Shown here piece by piece: positions 11,557-20,147 of a DNA stretch of 64,000 nucleotides. Numbering within the stretch: the first letter of the stretch is position 1; the number at the start of each line of letters is the position of its first letter. The notes below the pieces were generated by a model. That model did not search any database and was not told the DNA's origin. It saw only the letters and a list, made by a program, of their open reading frames with translations. A program made the translations under genes and the position numbers. The DNA is taken from positions 124,001-188,000 of the forward strand of contig NZ_JAKSYI010000069.1 of the NCBI RefSeq assembly GCF_022829285.1, given 5' to 3'. The stretch comes from Methylobacterium sp. J-078. GTDB taxonomy: Bacteria; Pseudomonadota; Alphaproteobacteria; Rhizobiales; Beijerinckiaceae.

Positions 11557-12510
11557 ATGCGCGTGCTCGTTGTCGGCGCCGGAGCCACCGGCGGATACTT
11601 TGGGGCGCGCCTCGCCGAGGCCGGCCGCGACGTGACCTTCCTCGTCCGTCCGGCCCGCGCCGAGACGCTCGCGCATGCCGGCCTCAAGGTCGAGGGCCCG
11701 GCCGGCAACCTGCACATTTCGGAGCCCCAGACCGTCACGGCCGCCGATCTCGCGGCCGGAAAGGCCGGTCCCTTCGACCTCGTGCTGTTCTCCTGCAAGG
11801 CCTACGACCTCGATGGCGCCATCGCGGACGTCGCGCCGGCGATCGGGCCCGAGACCGCGATCCTGCCCCTGCTCAACGGCATGCGCCACCTCGACGCCCT
11901 CGATGCGCGCTTCGGGGCGGAGCGCGTGCTCGGCGGCTCCTGCGCCATCGCGGCGACCCTGGGGCCGGCGGGCGAGATCCGCCAGATGAACCAGCTCCAT
12001 ACCTTGACCTACGGCGAGCGGGCCGGTGGCCGCTCCGCGCGGGTCGAGGCCATCGAGGCGCTGATGCGGGGCGTGAATTTCCAGCCGCGCCTCAGCGAGA
12101 GCATGGTCCTGGAGATGTGGGAGAAGTGGAGCTTCCTCGCGACGCTGGCCGGATCGACCTGCCTCATGCGCGCCACCATCGGCGACATCGTCGCCGCCCC
12201 GGGCGGGCTCGGCTTCATCGAGGCGCTGATGGAGGAGTGCCGCGCCATCGCCGAGGCCGCCGGCTACGCGCCGCGCCCGAACGTGGCGGACAACACGCGC
12301 AAGACCCTGACCGCCGAGGGCTCCGTCTTCACCGCCTCGATGCTGCGCGACATCGAGGGCGGCGCCCGAATCGAGGCCGACCACATCATCGGCGACCTGA
12401 TCGCCCGGGCGCCCGACGCGGCCGGGCATCCGATGCTCGACCGCGTCTACACCCATCTCAAGGCCTACGAGAACCGCCGCGCCCGCGAGGCGGCGGCCAA
12501 GACTCAGTAA
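11557..12510 (+). CDS. 2-dehydropantoate 2-reductase-like oxidoreductase
   Basis: A 317-residue NADPH-dependent reductase of the ApbA/PanE family, which reduces ketopantoate to pantoate in pantothenate synthesis. It has the N-terminal Rossmann motif VGAGATGGYFG, the CKAYD block with the conserved Lys of the substrate pocket, LLNGM, and a helical C-terminal domain with EKWSFLATLAG and SMLRDIEGG. ATG 11557 is preferred over in-frame GTG 11545 because GGAGG lies 6-7 bases before it. Methylobacteria often have several paralogues, so the true substrate may be another 2-keto acid. Confidence 0.85.
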   Translation: MRVLVVGAGATGGYFGARLAEAGRDVTFLVRPARAETLAHAGLKVEGPAGNLHISEPQTVTAADLAAGKAGPFDLVLFSCKAYDLDGAIADVAPAIGPETAILPLLNGMRHLDALDARFGAERVLGGSCAIAATLGPAGEIRQMNQLHTLTYGERAGGRSARVEAIEALMRGVNFQPRLSESMVLEMWEKWSFLATLAGSTCLMRATIGDIVAAPGGLGFIEALMEECRAIAEAAGYAPRPNVADNTRKTLTAEGSVFTASMLRDIEGGARIEADHIIGDLIARAPDAAGHPMLDRVYTHLKAYENRRAREAAAKTQ

Positions 12511-12674
12511 CGCGGCCCGGGGGGCGGCGGCGGTGCGCCGTACTCGAGCTGGGTCTTGGCATCGAGGCGGCGCGGGGGCGGGGCCGACAGGTCCGGGGCG
12601 GCCGGGGCCGTGGAGCAGGCCGCGACCGCCAGCATGAGGAGGCCGGCGAGGCTGAGATGGATGACGGGAGACAT
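12504..12674 (-). CDS. Small proline-rich lipoprotein
   Basis: A 56-residue predicted lipoprotein. The first 19 residues are a signal peptide with lipobox AVAAC (Cys20), followed by a proline-rich tail (SAPPPRRLD, then PPPPPGPRY). It has no recognisable domain. It overlaps the end of the preceding reductase gene by 7 bases on the opposite strand. It was chosen because of the clear lipobox and the Met just before the signal peptide. Confidence 0.6.
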   Translation of the reverse strand: MSPVIHLSLAGLLMLAVAACSTAPAAPDLSAPPPRRLDAKTQLEYGAPPPPPGPRY

Positions 12675-12760
12675 GGGGTTCTCTAAAGCTCCGTGGGTCC
12701 GCTCCGCGCGGCACCCTGGCTCAAGCTGAGCCGTGAAGGCGCCGGAAGCTCGACCGTATT

Positions 12761-14140
12761 GTGACGGGCGACCGCCCGAAGCGTGGCCGTATCGCGGCAT
12801 CTGCCGAGAACGGCGCCGAGAACTCCGAGGACCTTGCCCTGACGCCCCCCGCCCGCCTGTCCGCCGCCATCGAGGTCCTCGCCGATATCGCGGCGCGCCG
12901 CCGCCCCGCCGCCGATGCCCTCAAGGATTGGGGCCTCGCCCACCGCTTCGCCGGATCGGGCGACCGCGCCGCCATCGCCAGCCTCGTCTACGACACCTTG
13001 CGCCGCCGCGCCTCCGCCGCCTGGATAATCGGCGACGAGAGCCCGCGCGGTCTCGTCATCGGCATGCTGCGTCTCCAGTACGGCCTCGCCGCCTCGACCA
13101 TCGCGGAGATGTTCAGCGGCGAGCGCTTCGCCCCGGCGCCCTTGACCACCGACGAGCGGGCGCGCCTGACCGAGGGGACACTGGCGGACGCGCCGGTGCA
13201 CGTCGCCGGGGACGTGCCCGAATGGGTGCTGCCCTCCCTGGAGGCGATCCTGGGGCCCGAGACCCGCGACGAGCTGCGCGCCCTGAGCCGGCGCGCGCCC
13301 CTCGATATCCGCGTCAACACCCTGAAGCGCAGCCGCGCCGACGCCTTGGCGGGCCTCGCGCATCTCGCCCCGGAACCGACCCCGCATGCGCCCAACGGCC
13401 TGCGCATCCCCATCGGCGAGGACGGGCGCGGACCGGCGCTTCATGTCGAGCCGGAATTCATCGACGGCTGGTACGAGATCCAGGACGAGGGTTCGCAGCT
13501 CGCGAGCGTGCTCAGCGGCGCGCGACCCGGCGAGACCGTCATCGATCTGTGCGCCGGCGGCGGCGGCAAGACCCTGAGTCTGGCCGCGATGATGGAGAAT
13601 ACAGGCCGGCTGGTGGCCAGCGACGACGACCCGCGCCGGCTCGCCCCGATCCACGAGCGCCTGCGCCGCGCGGGCGCCGTCGCGGAGATCCGCACGCCCC
13701 GCGCCGGCCGAGCCCGCGCCGACGTCCTTGGCGACCTCGACGGCAGTGCCGACCGCGTCCTCGTCGACGCCCCCTGCACCGGCTCCGGGACCTGGCGGCG
13801 CAATCCCGACGCGAAGTGGCGATTGCGCCCGAACGCCCTGAACCTCCGCGTCGCCGATCAGGCCGCAGTGCTCGACCGGGCGGCGCAGCTGGTACGGCCC
13901 GGCGGGCGCATCACCTACATCACCTGCTCGCTTCTGCCCGAGGAGAATGACGCGGCCGTCGCCGGCCTACTGGCGCGACGCGCGGACGACTTCGCGGTCA
14001 TCGCCGCTGCCGACATCGTAGCGGCGTACGCCCCCGGACTCGCGCCGTCCGTTCGTTTCACCCGGCATGGCCTCCAGATGAGCCCCGCCCTGACCGGAAC
14101 GGACGGCTTCTACGTCGCCACCTTGCAGCGACGGGGCTGA
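12761..14140 (+). CDS. rsmB: RsmB-family RNA (cytosine-5) methyltransferase
   Basis: A 459-residue RsmB/NOP-family enzyme that methylates C5 of a cytosine in rRNA (C967 of 16S rRNA for E. coli RsmB). An N-terminal NusB-like helical region (about 30-160) precedes the Rossmann methyltransferase. The SAM site is DLCAGGGGKT, and the two catalytic cysteines are in DAPCTGSGTWRRNPD and TCSLLPEEN. It starts at GTG 12761. It lies between the panE-like gene and guaA on the same strand, a housekeeping neighbourhood. The exact target base is inferred from the family. Confidence 0.9.
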   Translation: MTGDRPKRGRIAASAENGAENSEDLALTPPARLSAAIEVLADIAARRRPAADALKDWGLAHRFAGSGDRAAIASLVYDTLRRRASAAWIIGDESPRGLVIGMLRLQYGLAASTIAEMFSGERFAPAPLTTDERARLTEGTLADAPVHVAGDVPEWVLPSLEAILGPETRDELRALSRRAPLDIRVNTLKRSRADALAGLAHLAPEPTPHAPNGLRIPIGEDGRGPALHVEPEFIDGWYEIQDEGSQLASVLSGARPGETVIDLCAGGGGKTLSLAAMMENTGRLVASDDDPRRLAPIHERLRRAGAVAEIRTPRAGRARADVLGDLDGSADRVLVDAPCTGSGTWRRNPDAKWRLRPNALNLRVADQAAVLDRAAQLVRPGGRITYITCSLLPEENDAAVAGLLARRADDFAVIAAADIVAAYAPGLAPSVRFTRHGLQMSPALTGTDGFYVATLQRRG

Positions 14141-14147
14141 GACGAGA

Positions 14148-14170
14148 AATGGCCCCCGGCGGGGGCCATT
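14148..14170 (+). terminator. Terminator-like hairpin after rsmB
   Basis: A perfect 10-bp inverted repeat (14148-14157 with 14161-14170, 3-base loop) begins 7 bases after the rsmB stop. No U-tract follows on either strand, so it may act as an RNA 3'-end stabiliser or a weak bidirectional terminator between rsmB and the convergent small gene. Confidence 0.6.
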
Positions 14171-14230
14171 CCGTATCCGTGAGCGGGGACGTCCGAGCGG
14201 TGCCCGATCGGACGTCGCACTGCTCGAATC

Positions 14231-14458
14231 TCAGAAGCAGCGGCGCTTGCGCACCACGACGACCCGGCCCAGCGGCCCCCGGCGCTTGGTGACGACCGTC
14301 TTGCAACGGGGCCCGCGGATCACCGTCCGCTCGACGACGCGCACCTGCTCGATGCCGCTGGCCGGGGCGACGCGCGCCGGGACGGGCAGGGCGGAGGCAG
14401 CGGTGGTACCGAGGCCGGTGAGGGCGAGGGCGGCGATCCCGAAGATGGTGGCTCTCAT
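14231..14458 (-). CDS. Small exported basic protein, unknown function
   Basis: A 75-residue protein with a signal peptide (hydrophobic residues 4-22, predicted cleavage after ASA). The mature part is short and very basic: it contains TVIRGPRC and ends in VVVRKRRCF, with two cysteines. I do not recognise a family. Coding is supported by the well-formed signal peptide and by its position alone between two hairpin-bounded units, divergent from guaA. Confidence 0.55.
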   Translation of the reverse strand: MRATIFGIAALALTGLGTTAASALPVPARVAPASGIEQVRVVERTVIRGPRCKTVVTKRRGPLGRVVVVRKRRCF

Positions 14459-14622
14459 GGCTGAGGCTCCTGTTCGTTGCTGGGGACGACGGTTTCGGCG
14501 GCGCGCGGTGAACGTTCGGTTAACGCGTCGGGCTCGCCCATCCCCAGCCCGGTGCCGATCGCGTGACCGCTCTGCAAGCCGATCCGTTGCACCGGATCGA
14601 GGCCTCGTCTAACTCCGGTTCC

Positions 14623-16179
14623 ATGACGACAGAACACGACAAGATCCTCATCGTGGATTTCGGCAGCCAGGTGACGCAGCTCATCGCGCGCCGTGTGCGC
14701 GAGGAGGGGGTCTATTGCGAGATCGTCCCCTTCACCAAGGCGGCCGAGGCCTTCGCCGAGACGAAACCCAAGGGCGTGATCCTCTCGGGCGGCCCCGAAT
14801 CGGTGACCACCGAGGCCTCGCCCCGGACGCCGCAGATCGTGTTCGATTCGGGCGTGCCGGTCTTCGGCATCTGTTACGGACAGCAGACCATGGCGGCCCA
14901 GCTCGGTGGCGAGGTCGAGGGCGGTCACCACGCCGAGTTCGGCCGGGCCGAGATCGAAATCCTGTCGGACTGCCCGCTCTTCAAGGGCGTGTGGCACGTC
15001 GGGGAGCACTACTCGGTCTGGATGAGCCACGGCGACCGCGTCACCAAGCTGCCCGACGGCTTCACCACCGTCGCCATGTCGAAGAATGCCCCCTTCGCGG
15101 CTGTGGCCGACGAGGCGCGCGGCTACTACGCAGTGCAGTTCCATCCTGAAGTGGCGCACACGCCGCACGGTGCCCTGCTGATCCGCAACTTCGTGCGCGA
15201 CATCGCCGGCTGCTCCGGCGATTGGACCATGGGCGCCTACCGAGAGGAGGCGATCGAGAAGATCCGCGCGCAGGTAGGCCGGGAGCGGGTGATCTGCGGC
15301 CTGTCCGGCGGCGTCGATTCGGCGGTGGCGGCGGTGCTGATCCACGAGGCGATCGGTGAGCAGCTCACCTGCGTCTTCGTCGATCACGGCCTGCTGCGCA
15401 TGGGCGAGGCCGAGGAGGTCGTGCGCCTGTTCCGCGACCACTACAACATCCCCCTCGTCCACGTTGAGGCGCAGGACCTGTTCCTCGGCGAGCTGACCGG
15501 CGTCAGCGACCCGGAGCAGAAGCGCAAGACCATCGGGCGCCTGTTCATCGACGTGTTCGAGGCCGAATCGAAGAAGATCGGCGGCGCCGCCTTCCTGGCC
15601 CAGGGCACCCTCTACCCCGACGTGATCGAGAGCGTGTCGTTCACCGGCGGCCCCTCGGTCACCATCAAGTCGCACCACAATGTCGGCGGCCTGCCCGAGC
15701 GCATGAACATGCAGCTCGTCGAGCCCCTGCGGGAGCTGTTCAAGGACGAGGTGCGGGTGCTCGGCAAGGAACTCGGTCTGCCCGAGGCCTTCGTCGGGCG
15801 CCACCCCTTCCCGGGCCCGGGGCTGGCCATCCGCTGCCCCGGCACGATCACGCCGGAGAAGCTGGAGGCCCTGCGCAAGGCCGACGCGATCTACCTCGAC
15901 GAGATCCGCAAGGCCGGGCTCTACGACACGATCTGGCAGGCCTTCGCGGTGATCCTGCCCGTGAAGACGGTCGGCGTGATGGGCGACGGCCGCACCTACG
16001 ACCACGTCTGCGCGCTGCGCGCGGTCACTTCGGTCGACGGCATGACGGCAGATTTCTACCCCTTCGAGATGACCTTCCTGGGCCGCGTGGCGACGCGGAT
16101 CATCAACGAGGTCAAGGGAATCAATCGAGTGACCTACGACATCACCTCGAAGCCCCCCGGCACCATCGAGTGGGAATGA
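14623..16179 (+). CDS. guaA: GMP synthase (glutamine-hydrolysing)
   Basis: A 518-residue GMP synthase that converts XMP to GMP with ATP and glutamine. The N-terminal class I glutamine amidotransferase has the triad Cys84 (GICYGQ), His174 and Glu176 (QFHPEV). The ATP-pyrophosphatase domain has the P-loop-like SGGVDS (228-233), and the C-terminal dimerisation domain ends with the usual PPGTIEWE. An open frame extends upstream to GTG 14563, but ATG 14623 gives the normal family length and the canonical N-terminus ([10 protein letters not shown]). It lies on the same strand as guaB. Confidence 0.98.
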   Translation: MTTEHDKILIVDFGSQVTQLIARRVREEGVYCEIVPFTKAAEAFAETKPKGVILSGGPESVTTEASPRTPQIVFDSGVPVFGICYGQQTMAAQLGGEVEGGHHAEFGRAEIEILSDCPLFKGVWHVGEHYSVWMSHGDRVTKLPDGFTTVAMSKNAPFAAVADEARGYYAVQFHPEVAHTPHGALLIRNFVRDIAGCSGDWTMGAYREEAIEKIRAQVGRERVICGLSGGVDSAVAAVLIHEAIGEQLTCVFVDHGLLRMGEAEEVVRLFRDHYNIPLVHVEAQDLFLGELTGVSDPEQKRKTIGRLFIDVFEAESKKIGGAAFLAQGTLYPDVIESVSFTGGPSVTIKSHHNVGGLPERMNMQLVEPLRELFKDEVRVLGKELGLPEAFVGRHPFPGPGLAIRCPGTITPEKLEALRKADAIYLDEIRKAGLYDTIWQAFAVILPVKTVGVMGDGRTYDHVCALRAVTSVDGMTADFYPFEMTFLGRVATRIINEVKGINRVTYDITSKPPGTIEWE

Positions 16180-16210
16180 TCCGCTCGGGTCCGAGGCCGA
16201 TCGGAAAACC

Positions 16211-16678
16211 TCAGGGAATGCGCTGAGTTCGATGGCAACCGGTTTCGGACCGCAGGCCATCTGTATCTTGGGCAGGTGAGGCGGATACCTGGGAGTCCGC
16301 TTCCGGGGCGCATCCGATACCCCGAGACTGATCGTCCGCGTCGCCCGTCGGTTCGTGTCCTTCGGCGTGCTGAAGCGCGCTGGCGTCGTCGTCTCGCCAA
16401 AGGTTGTCCCAAAACGGGGGTGGATCGGCTTCGTTTCGAAACACCTTCGAGGCGGGCTTGTCCGCGGTTGAGGCGAGCTCCGCGTGCCAGCGGCTCATCC
16501 GCGGGCTTCCGCAGAGCATCCAGAACCCGATCCTCTCTGGGTCAAACAGCGCCGCACAAACCCTCGCTGAACTGCCGTGCCCGAAGGCAGAACGCCCGGT
16601 GATCAGGAGTTTCGTGAGAGGCTCAAAGTCGTCCTCGAACGCGGAAGGCAACTCTGGACCGGAAGCGTCAAAGCGCAT
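16211..16678 (-). CDS. Hypothetical protein (low confidence)
   Basis: An open frame of 155 residues from Met at 16678. The composition is protein-like in its first two thirds: DDFEPLTKLLITGRSAFGHG, DPERIGFWMLCGSP and PPFWDNLWRDDD. The last third is Asp/Ser-rich and low in hydrophobics. I recognise no family. The plus strand also has an open frame over the same bases, but its composition is less natural. The region's lower GC means chance open frames should be rarer than elsewhere, which slightly favours coding. Confidence 0.35.
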   Translation of the reverse strand: MRFDASGPELPSAFEDDFEPLTKLLITGRSAFGHGSSARVCAALFDPERIGFWMLCGSPRMSRWHAELASTADKPASKVFRNEADPPPFWDNLWRDDDASALQHAEGHEPTGDADDQSRGIGCAPEADSQVSASPAQDTDGLRSETGCHRTQRIP

Positions 16679-16834
16679 GGCAGTCGATCCACAGCGACGT
16701 CTGCTCACGTCTCCAAAATCTGACTTTCCAGGCACAAGACCGTCTTGCAAAGTCTCGAACGCGCTGCCTTGACGTTTGTATCGACGACACATCGTGCCGA
16801 ACGAGACTGAGTTCCTCAATGAGCCCGAAGCTCA

Positions 16835-16854
16835 TACCGGTAAACCTGCCGGTA
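16835..16854. promoter_or_regulatory. Inverted repeat upstream of the membrane sensor gene
   Basis: TACCGG (16835-16840) and CCGGTA (16849-16854) form a perfect 6-bp dyad with an 8-base spacer, about 90 bases before the sensor start. It may be an operator; no cognate regulator is identifiable. Confidence 0.35.
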
Positions 16855-16940
16855 AGGATTCGTTTACGATTTCCGCTAATAATTCCTTAACCCTCTTCGA
16901 TCGAGCGATTGAAGTCGTCCCCCGCTCGCTTGGCAGGCCT

Positions 16941-18407
16941 ATGCATCACGGACTGTTCTCCTCGATCCGCAGCCTGCTGGCCTTTCTGCTCATTCTGGCC
17001 ACGGGCTTCGGCGGCCTCGCCGTTCTGAGCACGAGCGACCGTGGGACCGGCGACCTGCGACGCGGCGACGCCGAGTGGCGCGGTCACGCGGAGATCGTCG
17101 CCGAACGGCTGGAGCAGGCCCTTCTGTCGGTCGAACGGGAGTTGCTGTTCGCCGCAGAGAGCCTGGCGATCCACGCCCCGGCCGGGGATCCGGACGGGCC
17201 GGCGCGCCTGCTCGCGGCCTGGCGCCGACTTCATCCCGAACTCGCCGATGCGCTTTTCGCCGACCGGACAGGCCAGGTCCTGGCGGCTTCCCGCCGAGGC
17301 ATCCTCAGCGCGGATGTCTCAGGCAGCGCCTGGTTCGCCAGGGCCGTTTCAGGTTTGGTTGTCGGGGAGACCACGGAGGGAAGTCGGGCCGGAACCGGGG
17401 TGGCCCGCAACCTCATCGTGGCGGCTCCGGTGGGCGATGCGAGCGCGCCCCTCGGTGTCGTCGCCGTCCAGCTTCCGCCCGAATGGACCGATCGAATCGT
17501 CGCCGCTGCCCGGCGCATGCTCCCGAACGGTGGGCGGGGCCTGTCGATCCGCGTCATGAATGGATCGGGGCGCAGCCTGCACCGGTCCGGTCCGGACGCA
17601 CAGGGTCCGGAGGTCCAGGCGACCGTGGGCGACGTCGAGCGGGGCGGGGTGGGGTGGCTCGTGACCCTGCGAAGCGGCGAGACCGCGGCCCCGGCGCTTC
17701 CGCTCCTGGTCCTGCTCGGCGCCGGCCTGTGCGCGGCCGCGATCGGCTGGCTCATCGGCGGATGGGCGAAGTGCAGCCTCGACCTCGCCGAAGCGTTCTG
17801 CCGACAGGACGGCGCGAGCCGGACGGTTCCATTCCCCCTGACCCGCGATCTGGGACGCGTCACCGCGGCGATCCGAATCGCCATCGAAAGAAGTACGGTT
17901 CGCGAGCGCCTGCTCCAGGAGAAGCGAGCGGCCCTCGCTCGCAGCCTCGACCGGATCCGGGCCATCCGGTCCCTTTCAGGCTCGACCTGCTGGGAGATCG
18001 ACCTGACGACCGGGAAGGTCGTCTGGACCGATCGCGACGACGCGGCGAGCGGGACCGCGCCGGAGCGGGTCTGCGATCTCGAAGAGGTGCTCGCGCACGT
18101 CGAACCCGCGGACCGCGCGATCATGAGCGATGCCCTCGGCGCGGTTCAGGCCCAGCACGGGACCGTCCGCGAGGTGGTCGTGCGGACCCGGTCGAGCGCG
18201 GAGCGGATCTCTGGCCGCCGGCTCGCATTCCGCATCTCGGCCATGGGCGGCGCCGGATCGGGCCGCATCTACGCCCTGAGCCGGGAATATTTCGAACCCG
18301 TCCTGATCGCCCAGGGCACTGAGTACGGGGTGTTGGGGACCGAGCGCCGCGGCGCCGGCCTCGCGCCCCGGCCGCACTACGAAGCCGCCTTGCGTCGGCT
18401 GGGTTGA
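16941..18407 (+). CDS. Membrane sensor with periplasmic Cache-like domain and C-terminal PAS-like domain, no output domain
   Basis: A 488-residue protein. Transmembrane helix 1 (about 10-30) is followed by a periplasmic region of about 230 residues with a Cache-like pattern (LADALFADRTGQVLAASRRG, later NLIVAAPVGD). Helix 2 (APALPLLVLLGAGLCAAAIGW) follows, then a linker and a PAS-like region (SGSTCWEIDLTTGKVVWTD). The protein then stops without a kinase, GGDEF, EAL, HAMP-plus-MA or HTH domain, which is unusual for this architecture. Met at 16941 was chosen over the upstream frame start because the extra 55 residues are polar and lie in A/T-rich leader DNA. The ligand is unknown. Confidence 0.65.
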   Translation: MHHGLFSSIRSLLAFLLILATGFGGLAVLSTSDRGTGDLRRGDAEWRGHAEIVAERLEQALLSVERELLFAAESLAIHAPAGDPDGPARLLAAWRRLHPELADALFADRTGQVLAASRRGILSADVSGSAWFARAVSGLVVGETTEGSRAGTGVARNLIVAAPVGDASAPLGVVAVQLPPEWTDRIVAAARRMLPNGGRGLSIRVMNGSGRSLHRSGPDAQGPEVQATVGDVERGGVGWLVTLRSGETAAPALPLLVLLGAGLCAAAIGWLIGGWAKCSLDLAEAFCRQDGASRTVPFPLTRDLGRVTAAIRIAIERSTVRERLLQEKRAALARSLDRIRAIRSLSGSTCWEIDLTTGKVVWTDRDDAASGTAPERVCDLEEVLAHVEPADRAIMSDALGAVQAQHGTVREVVVRTRSSAERISGRRLAFRISAMGGAGSGRIYALSREYFEPVLIAQGTEYGVLGTERRGAGLAPRPHYEAALRRLG

Positions 18408-18582
18408 CCGCGCGATCTGCGGCCTCGAAGCGGCCTTCCACGGCGTTCTGGTTGCGCGGAGCGCAAGATCGGTCACCACACCATCGCGTCACTCGTCACG
18501 CACCGCGACCATCCGGTTCTGCCGTCGCATTCGAGCGAATAAGAATGGACGTGACGTAGGACCGGCCAGCCTTCCAAGGCGC

Positions 18583-18605
18583 ATCGATGCCGTTCCGGCA
18601 TCGAT
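18583..18605 (+). promoter_or_regulatory. LysR-type operator upstream of gudP
   Basis: A perfect 9-bp inverted repeat, ATCGATGCC and GGCATCGAT with 5 bases between, contains the LysR-family T-N11-A core (T at 18588, A at 18600). It ends 16 bases before the -35 box of the gudP promoter, the normal place for LysR activation. A closely related copy precedes gudD (21040-21062). The LysR gene between the two is the obvious cognate regulator. Confidence 0.75.
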
Positions 18606-18621
18606 CCATCCAGCCTTTGAG

Positions 18622-18650
18622 TTGGACGCTGCATCGCGGCGGGCCCTAGG
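18622..18650 (+). promoter_or_regulatory. Putative promoter of gudP
   Basis: TTGGAC (18622-18627), 17 bases, then CCTAGG (18645-18650). It is about 100 bases before the gudP start. The same -35 box, spacing and a near-identical -10 box (CCTAGA) occur upstream of gudD, and the sequence between operator and promoter is conserved too, which supports the call. Confidence 0.65.
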
Positions 18651-18749
18651 CTCGATCCTGCAAATGGCCGCCGTGTCCGCGAGGATCTGAGAACGGCCGA
18701 TGTCCGCCACGGCAATAGCCGGGCGGGTCCGCTTTCAGGGAGAGACGCC

Positions 18750-20072
18750 ATGGGCGCCGGTCTGGTCATGACCGCGGCGAAGCGGAGCCGTGTACGGCTC
18801 CTCATCGTCACGATGCTGTTCTTCGCCACCACCATCAATTACGCCGACCGCGCGACGCTCTCGATCGCCGGCCCGTCGCTGGCCAAGGACCTCGGCCTCG
18901 ATGCCGTCTCCATGGGCTACGTCTTCTCCGCCTTCGCCTGGTCCTACGTGCTGGCGCAGCTTCCGGGCGGTTGGCTGCTGGACCGCTATGGCGCGAAGTG
19001 GGTCTACGCCGGCGCGATCTTCCTGTGGTCGGCCTTCACACTGATGCAGGGGGCCGTCGGTTTCTTCACCGGCTTCACGGCGGTCGCGGTGCTCTTCAGC
19101 CTGCGCCTCCTGGTCGGGCTCGCCGAGGCGCCGGTCTTCCCCGCCAACGCCCGCATCACCGCCGCGTGGTTCCCGACCTCCGAGCGCGGCACCGCCTCGG
19201 CCTTCTTCAACTCCTCGCAGTATTTCGCCACCGTGCTGTTCACCCCGCTCATGGGCTGGGTGGTGCACCATTACGGCTGGCATCACGTCTTCACGCTGAT
19301 GGGCGCGCTCGGCATCGCCTTCGCGCTGCTCTGGACGCAGGTCATGTACGGGCCGAAGGAGCACCCGTCGATCAACCAGGCCGAGCGCGACTACATCGAG
19401 GCGGGCGGCGCGCTGCTGGACATGGACGGACGCGGCGCCGCGGCCCCGGTCAATGCCGGGCGCACCATAAAGCAGCTCCTGTCGAATCGCATGCTGCTCG
19501 GCATCTATATCGGCCAGTACTGTATCACGACGCTGACTTACTTCTTCCTGACCTGGTTCCCGGTCTACCTCGTGAAGGAGCGTGGGCTCTCCATCCTACA
19601 GGCGGGCTTCGCTGCCGTGCTCCCGGCGCTCTGCGGCTTCATCGGCGGCATCCTGGGTGGCTGGATCTCCGACATGCTGCTCAAGCGCGGCTACTCCCTC
19701 ACCGCATCCCGAAAAATCCCGATCGTGGGCGGCATGCTCCTCTCCATGTGCATCATCGGCTGCAACTACGTTCAGGCCGACGCCCTCGTGGTGGGGCTGA
19801 TGGCGCTCGCCTTCTTCGGCAAGGGTATCGGGGCGCTCGGCTGGGCCGTGGTCTCCGACACCTCGCCGCGCGCCACCGGCGGCCTGAACGGCGGCCTGTT
19901 CAACACCTTCGGCAACACCGCCGGCATCACGACCCCGATCGTGATCGGCTACATCGTCCAGACGACCGGCTCGTTCAATGGCGCCCTCGTCTTCGTGGGA
20001 CTGAACGCGCTCGTGGCGGTGTTCTGCTATCTCGTCATCGTCGGCGAGATCCGCCGGGTGGAGTTGCACTGA
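18750..20072 (+). CDS. gudP: D-glucarate/galactarate MFS transporter (ACS family)
   Basis: A 440-residue, 12-helix proton symporter of the anion:cation symporter group (GudP/GarP-like). The N-terminus has the hallmark NYADRATLSIAGP (helix 1), loop 2-3 has GGWLLDRYGAKWVY, and helix 4/5 has RLLVGLAEAPVFPANARITAAWFP, typical of sugar-acid carriers. ATG 18750 has AGGGAGAG upstream. It is followed by a LysR gene and by gudD, an aldolase and a reductase, so hexarate import is the likely job. Expression should be controlled by the operator at 18583-18605. Confidence 0.86.
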   Translation: MGAGLVMTAAKRSRVRLLIVTMLFFATTINYADRATLSIAGPSLAKDLGLDAVSMGYVFSAFAWSYVLAQLPGGWLLDRYGAKWVYAGAIFLWSAFTLMQGAVGFFTGFTAVAVLFSLRLLVGLAEAPVFPANARITAAWFPTSERGTASAFFNSSQYFATVLFTPLMGWVVHHYGWHHVFTLMGALGIAFALLWTQVMYGPKEHPSINQAERDYIEAGGALLDMDGRGAAAPVNAGRTIKQLLSNRMLLGIYIGQYCITTLTYFFLTWFPVYLVKERGLSILQAGFAAVLPALCGFIGGILGGWISDMLLKRGYSLTASRKIPIVGGMLLSMCIIGCNYVQADALVVGLMALAFFGKGIGALGWAVVSDTSPRATGGLNGGLFNTFGNTAGITTPIVIGYIVQTTGSFNGALVFVGLNALVAVFCYLVIVGEIRRVELH

Positions 20073-20147
20073 TCCCATCCCCGTCTCGACCGTGAAAAGA
20101 TCCGTGGTCGTGGGCATCCGCCCGCGGCCATTCCCGTGGGAGGCCAG

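Larger units (their letters stand above)
16180..16940. other. Lower-GC patch between guaA and the membrane sensor
   Basis: Base composition drops visibly compared with both sides, and codon usage in all frames is atypical. Apart from one possible minus-strand gene (16211-16678) I see no supported coding region. The right part contains an inverted repeat at 16835-16854 and an A/T-rich stretch near 16870-16900 that could be the promoter of the sensor gene. This is a candidate site of past insertion or transfer, although no mobile-element gene or target duplication is visible. Confidence 0.45.
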
